A DNA stretch of 64,000 nucleotides, taken from positions 117,909,225 to 117,973,224 of the forward strand of contig NC_080683.1 of NCBI RefSeq assembly GCF_030445035.2, written 5' to 3'. Source of the DNA: Dasypus novemcinctus. Lineage: Eukaryota > Chordata > Mammalia > Cingulata > Dasypodidae. The position numbers were made by a program, and so were the translations under genes. The notes under the pieces were generated by a model. That model did not search any database, had not been told where the DNA came from, and saw only the letters and a program-made list of their open reading frames with translations. This document shows, one piece after another, positions 1 through 15,814 of this stretch (position 1 is the stretch's first letter; the number at the start of each line of letters is the position of its first letter).

Positions 1-1890
1 TCAGTAAGTCCACTCTAATCCATATTTATTCCTCCATTCTGTGGACCCTGGGATGGTGATGTCCACTCCACCTCTAGATCAAGAGGGGGCTTAGATTCCA
101 CATGGATGATGGATGCAATTCCTCTGCTTGCAGTTGTTGGCATGCTTGATTCCCTGGCGTAGTGTTTGACCATCTTCACCTCCCTGTTAGCTGACCCGGG
201 TAAATCCAATGAACCAGAGAGTAGGAGTTGCAACTCTGCTGAGGCTCAGGGCCCAGCTGATACATTTGCCCTCCTTTTTCAAAGACAATCTTGATGGATA
301 TAAGATTCTTAGTTGGAAGTTTTTCTCTTGCAGAGTCTTAAATATATCATACCACTGCCTTCTTGCCTCCATGTTTTCTGATGAGAAATCGGCACTTAAT
401 CTTCCTGGGTATTCCTTATATGTTACACATTGCTTTTCTCTTGCTGCTTTCAGAATTCTCTCTCTGTCTTTGGCATTTGACATTCATATTAGTATGTGTC
501 TCAGAGTTGGTCCATTCAGATTTATTAGGATGGGATTACATTGTGGTTCTTGGACAGATATCTTAGTCCTTCAACAGGGTTGGGAAATTTTTACCATTAT
601 TTCTTCACATGTTCCTTCTGTCCCCTTTACCTTCTCTTCTCCTTCTGATAATCCCATTACATATGTTTGCATGTCTCTTGCTGAAGTTTAATTCCCTGAG
701 AACTTGTTCAATTTTTTCCATTCTTCTCTTCATCTGTTTTTTGTATGTTTACTTTCAGAGGCCATGTCTTCAAGCTCACCAATCCTTTTTTCCACCTCCT
801 CAAATCTGTTGTTATGTCGCTCCAGTGTATTTTTAACTTCATTTATTGCACCTTTCATTCCCATAAGATCCATTGTTTTTCTATTTATGCTTTCAAAGTC
901 TTCTTTGTGCTCATCCAATATCTTCTTAATATCCTTGATCTCTTTAGCCATCTCATGGAATTTATTAAGGAGCTTTGTTTGAACATATATGATTAGTTGT
1001 TTCCACTCTCTTATGTCATCTGGGGGCTTATTGTTTTCCTTTAACTGAGCCATATCTTCCTGTTTCTTAGTGTGGATTCTAGTTTTTCGTTGGTGTCTTG
1101 GCATCTGGTTTACTAGATGGATGTATTCTGGGTGCAGTTTTTCTCTTCAGTTTAGGGCTTCCTTGCTCTGTCTCCCTTGCTGATTGTGCAGGAGCAGCCG
1201 AGGACATCGTTGGTGCTATAAGTTGTGGAGGATCAAGCTGCCTGCGCTGCCCCAGGGACTGATGAAACTTCTCCCACCTTTCTCCTTTGCCTGTATTTTC
1301 CTGGAGAGGCTGGTGCGGTCCCCCCAGCTTCCTCCCTGCCAGAGTTGGGACTGGGGCTTAGGCTAGAGATGCAATCTGATCCAGATGGAAAGAAGCCGGG
1401 CCCTGCCAGCACTGTGATTTTCAATCAGTCCCTCTTCCCCTCATGCCAGGGTCAGAGTTAAAATGGCAGCTACTGGCCTCTTTCTGACTTGGACAGGTTC
1501 AAACTCTAGCTGTTCTTAGAATTGTACTTCAGCCAGCCGAGTTTACCAATCAATGACTGGGGTCGGTGCCCAACCATCTCTTCCTCCCCTGATCTGGGGA
1601 ATGGAGCTTCCAATTCCAGCCACGGAGTAGCTCCCCAGGTGGCTTATGCTGCCCGTGGAGGATGGGCACCCGCCTCCACAGCATGGAATGCTCTCCTTAT
1701 GAATCTTCTCTGCAGGTGGACAGTCTCCTCCTTCCATTCCTTCAAGGATCTTGCAAGATGCTCTTCTGATCTCCTGGAGTCCCCAAACAGGTGCTTTAGA
1801 TAGCTCTGGGTGATTACTACCTACCCTGTAGCCCAAGGTGACTCCAGGAGCTTCCTATTCTGCCACCATCTTGCCAGTTGTACCCCTCCT
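1..1890 (-). mobile_element. Antisense LINE-1-derived element: 5' UTR, ORF1 and 3'-UTR-like end (half-L1-like)
   Basis: Read on the minus strand, the element starts near 1890 with a GC-rich 5' UTR-like stretch. An L1 ORF1 runs from 1104 (coiled-coil part) down to about 187 (C-terminal part). The ORF1 remnant is followed at once by sequence (1-186) resembling the repeat tail at 34165-34230; both contain 'cagtaagtccactctaatcc'. No ORF2 sequence lies between them. That arrangement fits a half-L1 (HAL1-type) element or an internal deletion. The element continues off the left edge. Confidence 0.7.
187..1104 (-). pseudogene. L1 ORF1 (RNA-binding chaperone) remnant
   Basis: Two open segments on the minus strand carry L1 ORF1 features. 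Segment 1104-730 encodes a charged, heptad-rich N-terminal part (runs such as EMAKEIKDIKKILDEHKED) typical of the trimerising coiled coil. Segment 483-187 encodes the C-terminal part, with MSNAKDRERILKAAREK followed by an LRILYPSRLSLKKEGK-like end. The middle, including most of the RRM region, is broken by frame changes between 484 and 729, so no complete protein is encoded. In L1 the protein coats the element RNA for retrotransposition; this copy is dead. Confidence 0.75.
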
Positions 1891-1896
1891 AGTGTT

Positions 1897-2270
1897 GTTT
1901 TTTTTTTAAGATTTATTTTTATTTATTCCTCCCCCCACCCCCTTTCCCCTATTGTCTGCCCTCTGTGTCCATTCACTGTTCTTCTGTGTCTGATCGTATT
2001 CTCATTAGGTGACTCCGGGAACTGCTCCTGGGAGTGGGGGAGAGGCCATTGCTCTCGCACCCCCTCATCTCCCTGTTCTGCTACGCCTTCTCATTTTCTC
2101 TCCTCTGTGTCTCTTGTTGTGTCATCTTGCTATGCCAGCTCTCCGCATCAGCTGGCACTCCTGCGCAGGGCAGCATTCCCACACGGGGCGGCACTCTTCC
2201 ACAGGGCCTCATCCCTGCATGGGCTGGCACTCCACGTGGGCCAGCTTGCCCTCACCAGGACCTGGTTTCC
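1897..2270 (-). mobile_element. tRNA-derived xenarthran SINE (DAS-type), head truncated
   Basis: The antisense tail 'aagatttatttttattta' is followed by a pyrimidine tract, 'ttgtctgccctctgtgtcc' and the body. The copy stops at about 2270 without the tRNA-like A/B-box head seen in the complete copies at 6498 and 48448. It abuts the 5' end of the L1-derived element. Confidence 0.75.
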
Positions 2271-3300
2271 CCCTTTATAATGTTTTAGTTTTATGAAGAG
2301 TAAACCATGTGTATTTCAGTAGGTGAACAGAGGAAGAAATGGGCACTTCTACCTGGCATGGGCGTCACCCACAGCTTTACTTGCAGGTGACAATTTAACT
2401 GTATTTTCCATCTGCTTTGTGTATTGGTAGGGAATACACAATCAGAGAAGGGCATTTAAACCCTCTTAGCAGACAGAACGCAAGTTCAAGTGTGAAACAG
2501 CATACTGTTAGGGAAAGGAGAGGGATTTAAAGTGCAGTAAGGGGAAGATATACAACAAAAATTGAAATAGAAAATTTAGCAAAACTTTGAGTTATAAAGA
2601 ATGAGGCTTAAAAGGAGAAAGCAGATTAAAGTTGACACTTTAAATCAGTGTCCCCAAATTAAGTCAATGGTCTCCCAATGGTATCAAAGAATAGAACTGC
2701 TAAATAATGCACATTTCAATTCAAAGGCTTTCATCTGGATAAATTGGGCCATGAACTTACTTTTAATGCCTTTCCCTTCTCTATTTTAACAGCAATCCCC
2801 TTGAGTGTGCAAAGATGTTTCTAAGCCACCTAGCCTAACATTTGGGCAACTACATAGCATGTACCCCTAACCAGGAACAATAGCTTTCATTTTGATATCA
2901 ATCCCGCTGCCCCCCCCCCAAATATTTAAGATTTTTACTAAAATATTTTGAACAAATATCTGTAAATATGTCTCAAGCTAGTCAGTTTTTAGAAATATTT
3001 CTGAAAGTGAAACATAACATATAGAGGAACATTTTCCCTAGGGAAGAAATGGATATTCCATCTGTGGAACTTCCCAGTCTTAGCAGGCACGTTGGAGTTA
3101 AGATGTAAAGGACTTTCCTTCCCTCCGATAGCCTCTCATTGTGAAAGCCTGGACCAGTATGGTACCTGTTTCCTGATCTATAAAATGAAGTGTGGGGTAG
3201 AATAGCATTGCTCAAGGAATGTTCATTGGAAAGCTAGATGTGAAAACATGTCCTCAAAAAAGCTCTTCATGGCCAAATAAGATTAAGAAATGTTCTATAC
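2271..3300. other. Intergenic, nothing recognised
   Basis: AT-rich unique-looking DNA. It has no ORF with convincing protein features and no repeat that I can name. Confidence 0.5.
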
Positions 3301-4255
3301 CATATTGTTTCCATTTCCTTGGCTGCTCAAGCAAATACCATGAATGGGGTAGGGTAAAACAATGGGAACTTAGGGAAGCTAATTTGGCTCAATGGATAGA
3401 GCATCCACCTACCACATGTGAGGTCCAGGGTTCAAACCCAGGGCCTCCTGACCCATGTGGTGAGCTAGCCCATGCGCAGTGCTGATGCGCGCAAGGAATG
3501 CCATGCCACGCAGGGGTGTCCCTCAAACAGGGGAGCCCCACCCGCAAGGAGTGTGCCCCATAAGGAGAGCCGCCCAGCGTGAAAAAAGTGCAGCCTGCCC
3601 AGGAATGGCGCCACACACACGGAGAGCTGACGCAGCAAGATGACGCAACAAAAAGAGACACAGATTCCCCGTGCCATGGACAAGAATATAAATGAACACA
3701 GAAGAACACACAGCCAATGGACACAGAGAGCAGACAACTGGGGGAGGTGGGGGCCAGGGAAGGGGAGAGAAGTAAAATAAAAATAAATAAATCTTTAAAA
3801 AAAGATGGGAACTTATTTGCTTATGGTTTTGAGGCTACGAGAAAATCCAAATCAAGGTGTCACCAAGGCAGTGCTCTCTCTCCAAAGACTGTGGTGTTCT
3901 GGGGCTGGCCGTCTGCTTGTCACATGGCAAGACACATGGCAGCATCTCCTGGTCTCTCCTTTCTCTCCCAGGTTCCACTGACTTTCAGCTTCTGGCTGCG
4001 CCCTGTGGCTCGCTCTCTCTCTCTCCCCATCTCCCCCTCTCCCCCCCCCCCCCGTCTCTCTGTCTCTCTCTCTGAATTTCCTTCCTTTATAAAGGACTCC
4101 AGCAATAGTGTTAAGACCCATCCTGAAGTAGCCTCATCAGAAGGTCCTGCTCGCAGTGGGTTCACACCCACGTTCACTCCCGCAGGGGTGGGTCGAGTTT
4201 AAAAACATGTTTTCTCGGGATACATACCGCTCCAAACCACCACACATATCAACAT
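3301..4255. repeat. Interspersed repeat of uncertain class, split by a SINE
   Basis: The sequence before 3372 ('caagcaaataccatgaat...') and after 3805 ('acttatttgcttatggttttgagg ... tttataaaggactccag ... ctccaaaccaccacac') reads as one element interrupted by the SINE at 3373-3804. I recall similar sequence as a dispersed xenarthran repeat but cannot assign it to an LTR or DNA-transposon class. Confidence 0.4.
3373..3804 (+). mobile_element. DAS-type tRNA-derived SINE, full length
   Basis: The tRNA-like head contains an A-box region ('tggctcaatggatagagc') and a B-box ('ggttcaaaccc'). It is followed by the 'gcgcaaggaatg' body and an 'aaataaataaatcttt' A-rich tail. An 11-bp target-site duplication ATGGGAACTTA lies at 3362-3372 and 3805-3815. 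Confidence 0.93.
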
Positions 4256-6484
4256 ACAGCAGGATATTTAAGAACCTGACTGCTTCTTTAGTGAAGAAAA
4301 TTTTCTTCCTATAAACTGGTGCTTCCCATAGTTATCTGACCACATAACCTCCCTCTTCCTATTACATGTATTAATCCAGAGTACTGGCAAGCTGTGGCGC
4401 TCCTTTGGGGGAGGGGGGCACCATGAGCTAGATAAGCTCTAATATTTTCAGCTTTATGGTATCTGTGCTAAATAAGTAAATCTGATGCTAAAATATCACC
4501 ATGGAATTGAACAGGTTGAATTTTCCACTCCCACGTTCAATCCTAGGATTCTTAGATGGGGCTAATGTGGCCCCAGGGTGGCGGTGGCCCAAATAGTGCC
4601 AAATGCAAAGCAGTCGCTCAGGCTTCCTGCAGATCAGGTTCAGCACAATATGAATTCCCAGTTTAAAAATGACCAGATGCACAGGGAGAGGGTGCTCTCA
4701 CACCCCTAAGAGAGAGAACGCAAAAACGATATCTTTGGCCCTAAAGGACTTCAGGTATTTAAATTATCAGATAAAGAATATGAAATGGTTATATGCATGA
4801 TTTAAAGACAGGAATAATAGAATTTTTTAAAAAGTATTCAAGAAATAAGAGACTACAAAAAACTGCCAAACACTTTTGAGGGGAAAAACTGAAACATCTA
4901 GAAATTTAAAAAGAATCATTGTTAAAATTTAAAACTCAAAGACGGATGTGTTTCACAGCTGATTAGACTCAGCTGAGGAGAGAACTGCTAACCCATATCA
5001 GTGCTCATGGATCTTCGGTTGTATTTGGGGACGTGTGCAGAGCAGTGAAAATTCTGAGCTCCCCGACATGCACGTGCCCAGCTGAGGTCCAACAAGGCAG
5101 CACTCCCCCTTCTTGTTTCAGCTCTCACACCGTAAACAAGTGTGCCTTACAGGGTATGGTTAGTACCACACCCTCTGCATTTTTGTGCTGTTCGCTGGTG
5201 ACTTTGCTGTTTAAAAAGCCTCCAAGTTTTTCTAAGACAGTGCATCTATTTTTTTTATCTGCTTCTGTTTAAAAAGCCAGCATTCCTCTGCTTCATAGAT
5301 GTTCCGCATTGGAGGTGGAGTGAAATCTTTCACCACATGTAAGGTTTTAGTTCCTTTCAAACAGGGTGAAGGGGTGGGGAAGGGAGTGCAAAACACTAAC
5401 ACTGAAATTTTGAAAGAGCAGCTGAGTGAAGTTTGGTTTTTGTTCATTGTTGCTGGTAAAGATTCCCCCACGTAATTATTGGGAACACCTTGCTTTGTGG
5501 TCACTGTAACATTTGGGATCTATGGGGGTGGGACTGAGAGGAAGAGTAACAAGAGTCCACAGGTCCTGGCATCTCTTCAGAGCAGTGTGCAGAGTGTAAT
5601 GCTCTTTTGTAAGAAACGTTTTACAATTTTTAAAATAAATTTAGTAAACCTAAAAAAAAAAAAAGCCTCCAAGAGCTGAAGTGCTGTCTATTGCTCCTGA
5701 GAGCAAGAAGGCTATGATGGGCCTTACAGAGAAAATGCATATTAGACAAGCTTCGTTCAGGCGTGAGTTAGCTGTCCGCCATGAATTCAGGGTAAATGAA
5801 TTAACAATATATCTTTAAGGAGGTGTCTTTAAACAGAAACACACATAAAACAAGATACGTATTGATCAGTTGATGAAAACGTTGAGACCAGAGGTTTGTG
5901 GGAACTTAATCCTGCATTTTCCCTAGAGCACTGGTTCAGTATTCACTAATTCAGTGTTTGCAGCAACATTATAGAACAGAACTATGGCAAATAATGAGAA
6001 TAGACTGTACATGAATAAAGAAAATACACATGGACAAACTACAGAGAGCATTTCATCTAAATGTGCCTACCTACCAGTTCCTGTTTTAAATGTAAGAATA
6101 TTGATTTAATATAACATTTAATAACAATTTGTGGTCATTATTCTATTTTGAATATGCCTAGAATTTCTTTGATTCCAGGTATAGAAAACTAAAGGATAAA
6201 TGTTTGAAAATACTTGAGTTCATAACAAGAGGACATTGTAACCTTATAAATTTCATCACTTCCCCCTTCATTTTTCTGAGGAACTGAGATTGTTAAATAT
6301 ATTCTCCAAATCCAATATCTCTACAATATTTGTAGAGACAAATCAGAAAAGAGTCAACTAAGGAGAAGGGGGAAATGAACAGAAAGGAGCATGAGGTGAA
6401 CTTCTGGAATAATGGGAGTGTATCTGTATCTTGTTTTGGTTGGTGATTACAGGAGTGAATACAACTGCCAAAATTCATCACATC
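4256..6484. other. Intergenic, nothing recognised
   Basis: AT-rich DNA with a few short chance ORFs and an A-run at 5652-5664. I see no gene, RNA gene or nameable repeat. Confidence 0.5.
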
Positions 6485-6497
6485 GAATCAGATCTTT

Positions 6498-6913
6498 TAT
6501 TTTTAAAGATTTATTTTTATTTATTTCTCTCCCCCCCCCACTGCCCCAGTTGTCTGTTCTCTGTGTCTATTTGCTATGTGTTCTTCTTTGTCCGCTTCTG
6601 TTATTGTCAGCAGCACAGGAATCTGTGTCTATTTTTGTTGCGTCATCTTGCTGTGTCAGCTCTCCATGTATGCGGTGCCATTCTTAGGCAGACTGCACTT
6701 TCTTTCACGCTGGGCGGCTCTCCTTACGGGGCACACTCCTTGCACGTGGGGCTCCCCTACGTGGAGGACACCCCTGCGTGGCACGACACTCCTTGAGCGC
6801 ATCAGCACTGGGCATGGGCCAGCTCCACATGGGTCAAGGAGACCCGGGGTTTGAACCGGGTACCTCCCAAGTGGTAGATGGACGCCCTAATCACTGGGCT
6901 AAGTCCTCTTCCT
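6498..6913 (-). mobile_element. DAS-type tRNA-derived SINE
   Basis: Antisense copy: the tail 'aaagatttatttttattt' is at the left and the B-box-like 'ggggtttgaaccgggtacc' is near the right end. A perfect 13-bp target-site duplication GAATCAGATCTTT lies at 6485-6497 and 6914-6926. Confidence 0.93.
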
Positions 6914-6926
6914 GAATCAGATCTTT

Positions 6927-8486
6927 GCATTCCCTTTTATGTTAATTATTCCTCAATTTAAAAGTTTAAAAGGTTTGCTGTTGAAACCTCTAATTGCATG
7001 ACTGCTCACATTTTTCCAAAATAAACGTCATATCAACAGTTACAGTTTTACTATTGTCATTCTTGGTTGCCTTACATATTTTTTCATCCTTTTTTTCTCT
7101 TTCTCTGTTGCTTTAAAATAAATCATTCTTAGATGGTGGTGTTGGTAACACAACATTCTGAATGTAATTAGCACCACTGAAATATGTACCCAAATGTGTT
7201 TAAAAGGAGAAATTTTAGGTTGCATATGTTACTAGAGTAAAAATTTTAAGAATAAAAATTTTTATAAACCGTACAAAACAGAATACCCTAATGTAAACTA
7301 TGGATTACATTTAATAGTATAATTATAACAGTATTTTTCCTCAATTGTAACAAAGATACCACACTAATGCAAAGTGTTAATAATAAGGAAAACTGTGGAG
7401 GGTGATGTATGGGAACTCTGTATTTTACGCATGATTTTTCTGTAAACCTACAACTTGTCTAATTAAAAAAATACAAAGAATTAATTATTATAAAAGTCAG
7501 CATAATGATTACCTAGCAGGGGAGGAAATATTTTGTGATCAGGGTCAAACTCATAGGAACTCTTTTGAGATATCTGGCAAATCTCTACTTTTAAGTTTCA
7601 AGCATCTTCAGCTTATACTTTATTAAAGCATATATTCGTTTAATAAAATAAAGTAAAATAAATCATTCTGGGGTCTCTTCCTCTTTGGGTCCATATTTCT
7701 AGTGCCCTTAGTAGTCAAACTGTTTGTCTCTTCCCCTCGAGTTTCGTCAGGGCCCAGGCTTTACAGAGCCCAGAGCGGTGACCTGCCCGTGAACCCCTGG
7801 GGGCGTCAGCGCTGCCCGCGCAGGCTGCCCGCCGGCCGCTTGGTTCTCCATCACCATAATCAAATCCAAGCTTATTTGATTTCACCCTTAAAATAGGATC
7901 ACGAGGCAGTGCCTTGACCGGTTTGGAAAAAGTCAAGTGTATGTACTATATTAGACAGTCAATGTGAAAAAAAGCTACCACTCTATGGGCATCTTGGTTT
8001 CTATGAATCATCTCTGACTGTTAGATTTCAGGGATGTTTTCTGACCAAGTGGGCCCAAAAAATGAACTAAGTAGCACAATGACAATCAAGCTCCCCCTAT
8101 GCCCAACTGACCCACAAACTGGTAGAACCAGAAAACCTCAAAGCCTTGGTATTTTCTGAAGATATAATAGCACATTAACAGTGGTGATCAGGGAATTAAG
8201 GGGGAAACCGAGCAGCCAAATGGGTGAAGGCCTCAATCAATTTTTTTAAAAAAGAGAGAGAAGCAAGAGAATAAAGTAGAATATGGAAGTCCTGCTCTAT
8301 TCACAGTTCTGAAATACTTAAAGGTGTTTTAGAGGGAGCTGATCAGGTTTTCAAACTAATTGCCGTCAGTGTTTGTGATTAATGGCAAGCTGTAATCGTC
8401 CCAAACAGGACAATGTGAGACAGTTAAAAAGTCCATGGAAATAAAAAGAAGTGTTCTGGCTTTTAGTGTGAAAAAATTAAACAATC
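6927..8486. other. Intergenic, with a small GC-rich patch
   Basis: AT-rich DNA interrupted by a GC- and CpG-rich patch at about 7735-7850, which is unlike its surroundings. The chance ORFs across it lack protein features. No repeat family is recognised. Confidence 0.45.
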
Positions 8487-8529
8487 TCTCTCTCTCTCTT
8501 TCTCTCTCTTTTTCTTTCTCTCCCCCCCC

Positions 8530-8566
<37 letters not shown>

Positions 8567-8578
8567 TATATATATAAA
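8487..8578. repeat. Compound microsatellite (CT)n-(TA)n-(CA)n-(TA)n
   Basis: A pyrimidine CT/CTTT tract (8487-8528) is followed by alternating TA, then ACACACACAC, then TA again, up to about 8576. Confidence 0.9.
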
Positions 8579-8984
8579 ATGAAAAGCCTAAAATAAGTCT
8601 TGGATCATTAAAACCCACACAAGTATCAGTTTTTAGAGTTGAAACACCACATTTTTGTAAGGAGTTAATCCTGAGCCTTAGCTGCACAGGCTAGGAATAT
8701 TTTAGTAAGTTGTAAGTCATAGCAGAGATCATTATTTAATACAATTCCCTAGATAATTTTTGAAATAATACAAAGTGGACTTAAAGAAATACTGCAATAG
8801 AAGAATAACCAATACGCTGTGGGAATTCAGAGCAAATAGTGATTCATTCTAATTTGGGTGGAGAGCAGGAAGTGCCAGTATATTAGAGGCAGGTGGTTTT
8901 ATGTGAGGCTTTAGGGAAGGCAGATTGTGGAAACTATTATGTCTCATTCATCCAACACATGTTATAGAAAAATCACACAATGTA

Positions 8985-9465
8985 GATCAGCAAAAAAAGA
9001 AAAGACTCATAGCCCCGTTCAAAACAACACACGATCCCACCATTTGTAAAATATGCCGCTGCTAACATTGACTTTTTTTCCATATGCAGAGACATGTAAA
9101 TTTATAACAAACATGCTTTTTTTTTCATTGGTTTCTCCTGATATGTTGTGAGCATGTTTACATCTTTCTGGTATCTATGATCAGGTGATGATATCACTTT
9201 ATTATATAGCTTGATTTATTAACCAATTCTCATTTTGAGGACAGATTTTCTTTCTAGTTATTTGTTATTATAGACAATGTTGTATGAAAATATCTTTCAG
9301 CAATATACATCTTGGAGTACTTTTCTTAGCATATCTTTGAGCAGCCACCTGGTTCTTTCTTGAGGAGGCATTCCTAGGAGTGGCACTGCTGAGGGTTGCT
9401 GTACACGGACACTCTTTTCTCTGCAATCTAGCGACTTGTTCTATTTGAGTGTAAACCATCTTGGC
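8985..9465 (-). mobile_element. Old LINE-1 3'-end-like fragment (antisense)
   Basis: The wording resembles antisense ancient L1 3' ends ('tcctaggagtggcactgctgagg', 'gagcatgtttacatcttt'). It is strongly diverged, so the family assignment is tentative. Confidence 0.4.
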
Positions 9466-9539
9466 TCTCCTTCTTGTCTAGCTTCTATGCCATTTCTCTA
9501 CCCCTTCCAAGAAAAAAATAACCAAGTTGTTCATGTTCA

Positions 9540-10760
9540 CCATTCCCGATCCTTCTCCTCCCTTTATCTCTTAAAACCATTCCAGCCAGGCTTTTTCTCA
9601 ACCATCCACTAAAACCGTTCCCGTGCAAATAACCACTGACCTGCCTCTCCCCCTCCCCATTTTGTTTAATCCACTGGTACATCTAGGTCATGCTCTTACT
9701 TGACCGAAAGGTAGCTTTTGAGGCGGCTGACCCTTTCCTCCTCTTAGAAGCATCTTCTCTTGGATCCCGGCCCCACTCCCTCGAGGTTTCTCTCCTTCCT
9801 CGCTGGCCCCTCACGTTCTCTCATTTAATTGGTGATCTCATTGTCCCCTGGCTTTAAACACCACGTCCCTGCCAACAACCCCCAAGTGTGATCTCTCGTC
9901 AAAGGCCTCTCCCCTGAACGCCAAACCCAAGTAGCAGCCCCATGCACATTGCCAATGTCCCGTGTCCAGAGCGCGACTCCTCATCTGCTCTCCTCCTCCC
10001 TGAAAACTACCGCCGCCCCCATAGCCCTCCCGTCCCCACCAACACTTTGTAAGTGACAATGACCATTCTTCCAGCTGCTCAAGCCTCAGGCCTTGGAAAA
10101 CATTCTTGACTTTTCTTCCTCTTCCATTCTTCAAGAAATCCTGTTCGCACCGCCCCTAAAACATATTTAGCATCTAGAATCCGACCGCTCTGCTCCTACT
10201 CTGGTCCATTATGTCTCCCCTGAATTATTAAAAGAGCCCTAACTGGCCTCTCTTTTTTGCCCTTAACCCCCCTGTCTATTTCCAATACCGTGTCCCCAGG
10301 GATGCTTTTAAAGTGGAAGTCAGACCCGTCGCCCTTCTGCTCAGACTCTGCAGAGACGCCTCCATCTCACGTAGAGGAAAAGCCAAAACCTTCACAAGGC
10401 TCTGCGAACTCTGCTGGCCATGCTGCCCACCATGCCCTCTCTGACCGCACCCCCTCCTTTCCTCCTGGCTCCTGCTGCAGCTGCCTCAGGGCCTTTGCAC
10501 GGGCTGTTTCTTGGCCGGGAATCTCTTTTCCCACCTCCTTCAGGTCTTTGCCCAAGTAGCACTTTCCCTATGCAGTCCTAGTTGACTTCCCCTTTTAAAA
10601 ATGTCCTCCCCGTAGTCCCTCTGCCCCCTCTCTGCTTTATTTTACTCCGTAACATTTATCTCATCTTCTAATGTAGTCTATATTTTATTTGTGTAATTTT
10701 ATTATTTCTCTTGGTCTCCAAAAACATACCAATGGAAACAGGAATTTTTGCCCTACATAT
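9540..10760 (+). mobile_element. LINE-2-like diverged tract
   Basis: The stretch contains phrases typical of L2 3' regions in order: 'taactggcctctc', 'agtcagacccgtcgcccttctg', 'cctcagggcctttgcac', 'cctccttcaggtcttt', then an AT-rich end near 10700. It is old and non-coding. Confidence 0.55.
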
Positions 10761-12040
10761 TGTCTGCTGAATGAGGGTCAAGATGACAGATGCTTTATTT
10801 TGTGCTTTTGATCCAGCCTTCTGATTTGCCTCTCAAGAAATGAGTATATTTAAATAAATAGTTAAGGGGGAGAAAGATGGTCCATGTTTAGGGCACAGTA
10901 TGGCAACACCACTGTCATGCGAGAAAGCAAACCAATGCACTGGTGGGCAGCCGTGGCTGATGGGTAGATGCCAGCTCTACCTGAAACAGGAGCACATCAG
11001 TGGAATAAGGCAACATTTTAACTGAAGTATAAAAGCTGCTTACTCCACACTAAGAATATATGGATGGAATGGCAAAGGAGTTCCACACGAGCATACTGAT
11101 GGCAACCTTGGGAAACAAAATGAAAACCTCAACCGCAAATAGCCATTTAGACAAGGTGCCCAGTTCCTCCTTCCTGGCATTTAAATTCTCTGGGGAAGGG
11201 GCGGTCCTTGAAAAGGTAATGGAAGCTGTGGGTCCTCCCGAGAAAATGCTCATCTATATCTACAACGTTTCACTTACCAATTTAGGAGCCACCAGCCCTC
11301 GATACCCACCCAAAACCCACCATGGCCTAGTGACTGGGAATTCCAGTTTAACAAAAAAAAACGATCCTAGTTAAGAAACATCATTTCAGCATCATGACAA
11401 TCACTCACGTGGAAGTGGTGCTTATAAAAGGATGTGGGTAGCTGCCGCTTTGGACTATAACATTTTGAGTAAGTCTTTGAGGCTGAAGTTTACTCCAATA
11501 AAAGAGAATTCAACTGCCACGCCTTAAAGGATAAATGCTCAATAAATATGTCCAATTAAACATGCTAAGTTACCTCAGTGAACATTCAAATTGAAATTTT
11601 CTTATTTGAAGCTTGATATAAATACTTGTATAAAATTCACAATATAATCAGAAGGAAGACTATCGAGGCATAGGTAATTGATTTTTTTTTTAATTGAAAC
11701 CAGCAAACATTCCATTCACACAGCGAAGCTATTGCCTGCCTGGCCTCCATACAACTTCATCGTCAGGCATCGTTTATCTAAATAATTCAGTAAAATGATA
11801 CTGAGTCCTTGCTTTTCTCCCAAACACCCATCCTTTCCGAACCAGAGAATCCAGAAATCATTAAAAGGAATTCAGCCAGAGAGGGGTGTGGGCAGGGGAG
11901 GGAGAGGGTCTTATGCACATCTAAATATAAACAGCTCTTCATGCACCCAGACCATGCGCGCGCTGCAACATCGCAGAGGCTGAACTGCCCCCTCGGAAGC
12001 CACTCTGTGGCTAACACCCAGTGCCCACCCCTGTAGAGAC
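10761..12040. other. Intergenic DNA upstream of SMIM28
   Basis: Mostly AT-rich. A 104-codon frame at 11060-11374 (+) has no recognisable domain and no splice or promoter context, so it is treated as chance. GC content rises from about 11940 towards the SMIM28 first coding exon. Confidence 0.45.
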
Positions 12041-12240
12041 CGAGGATTCGGACACCGTCCAGAGGTGCAGGAGTCGGTGCTCAGTGCTGAGCTGTCTCTC
12101 GGGTGGCTTTCTCTTCCCTGTCGTCTCTCATTAGAGGACAAATCACCCTGAGCCTACAGCCCAGCCCCTGCAGCTGGCACCGGGCCAGCAGCAGCCGCAC
12201 CCGGAGGTCTGGGCAGCAGGTGCAGCGGGCCAGGCGCCGG

Positions 12241-12262
12241 CGGGACCACGGCGGGACCACGG
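12241..12262. repeat. 11-bp perfect tandem duplication before the SMIM28 start
   Basis: The unit CGGGACCACGG occurs twice head to tail and ends one base before the proposed ATG at 12264. Confidence 0.95.
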
Positions 12263-12263
12263 C

Positions 12264-15814
<3,551 letters not shown>

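Noticed and set aside
3375-3450. Functional tRNA gene
   Set aside because: The A/B-box-containing head is part of a SINE with body, tail and target-site duplication.
3389-3737. Minus-strand frames in SINE copies (also at 16683-17008 and 40178-40700)
   Set aside because: Recurrent Cys/Trp/His-rich frames that appear in every SINE copy. They are shadows of the repeat.
11060-11374. 104-codon frame upstream of SMIM28
   Set aside because: No domain, splice context or promoter sign. Its length is within chance expectation for this much DNA.
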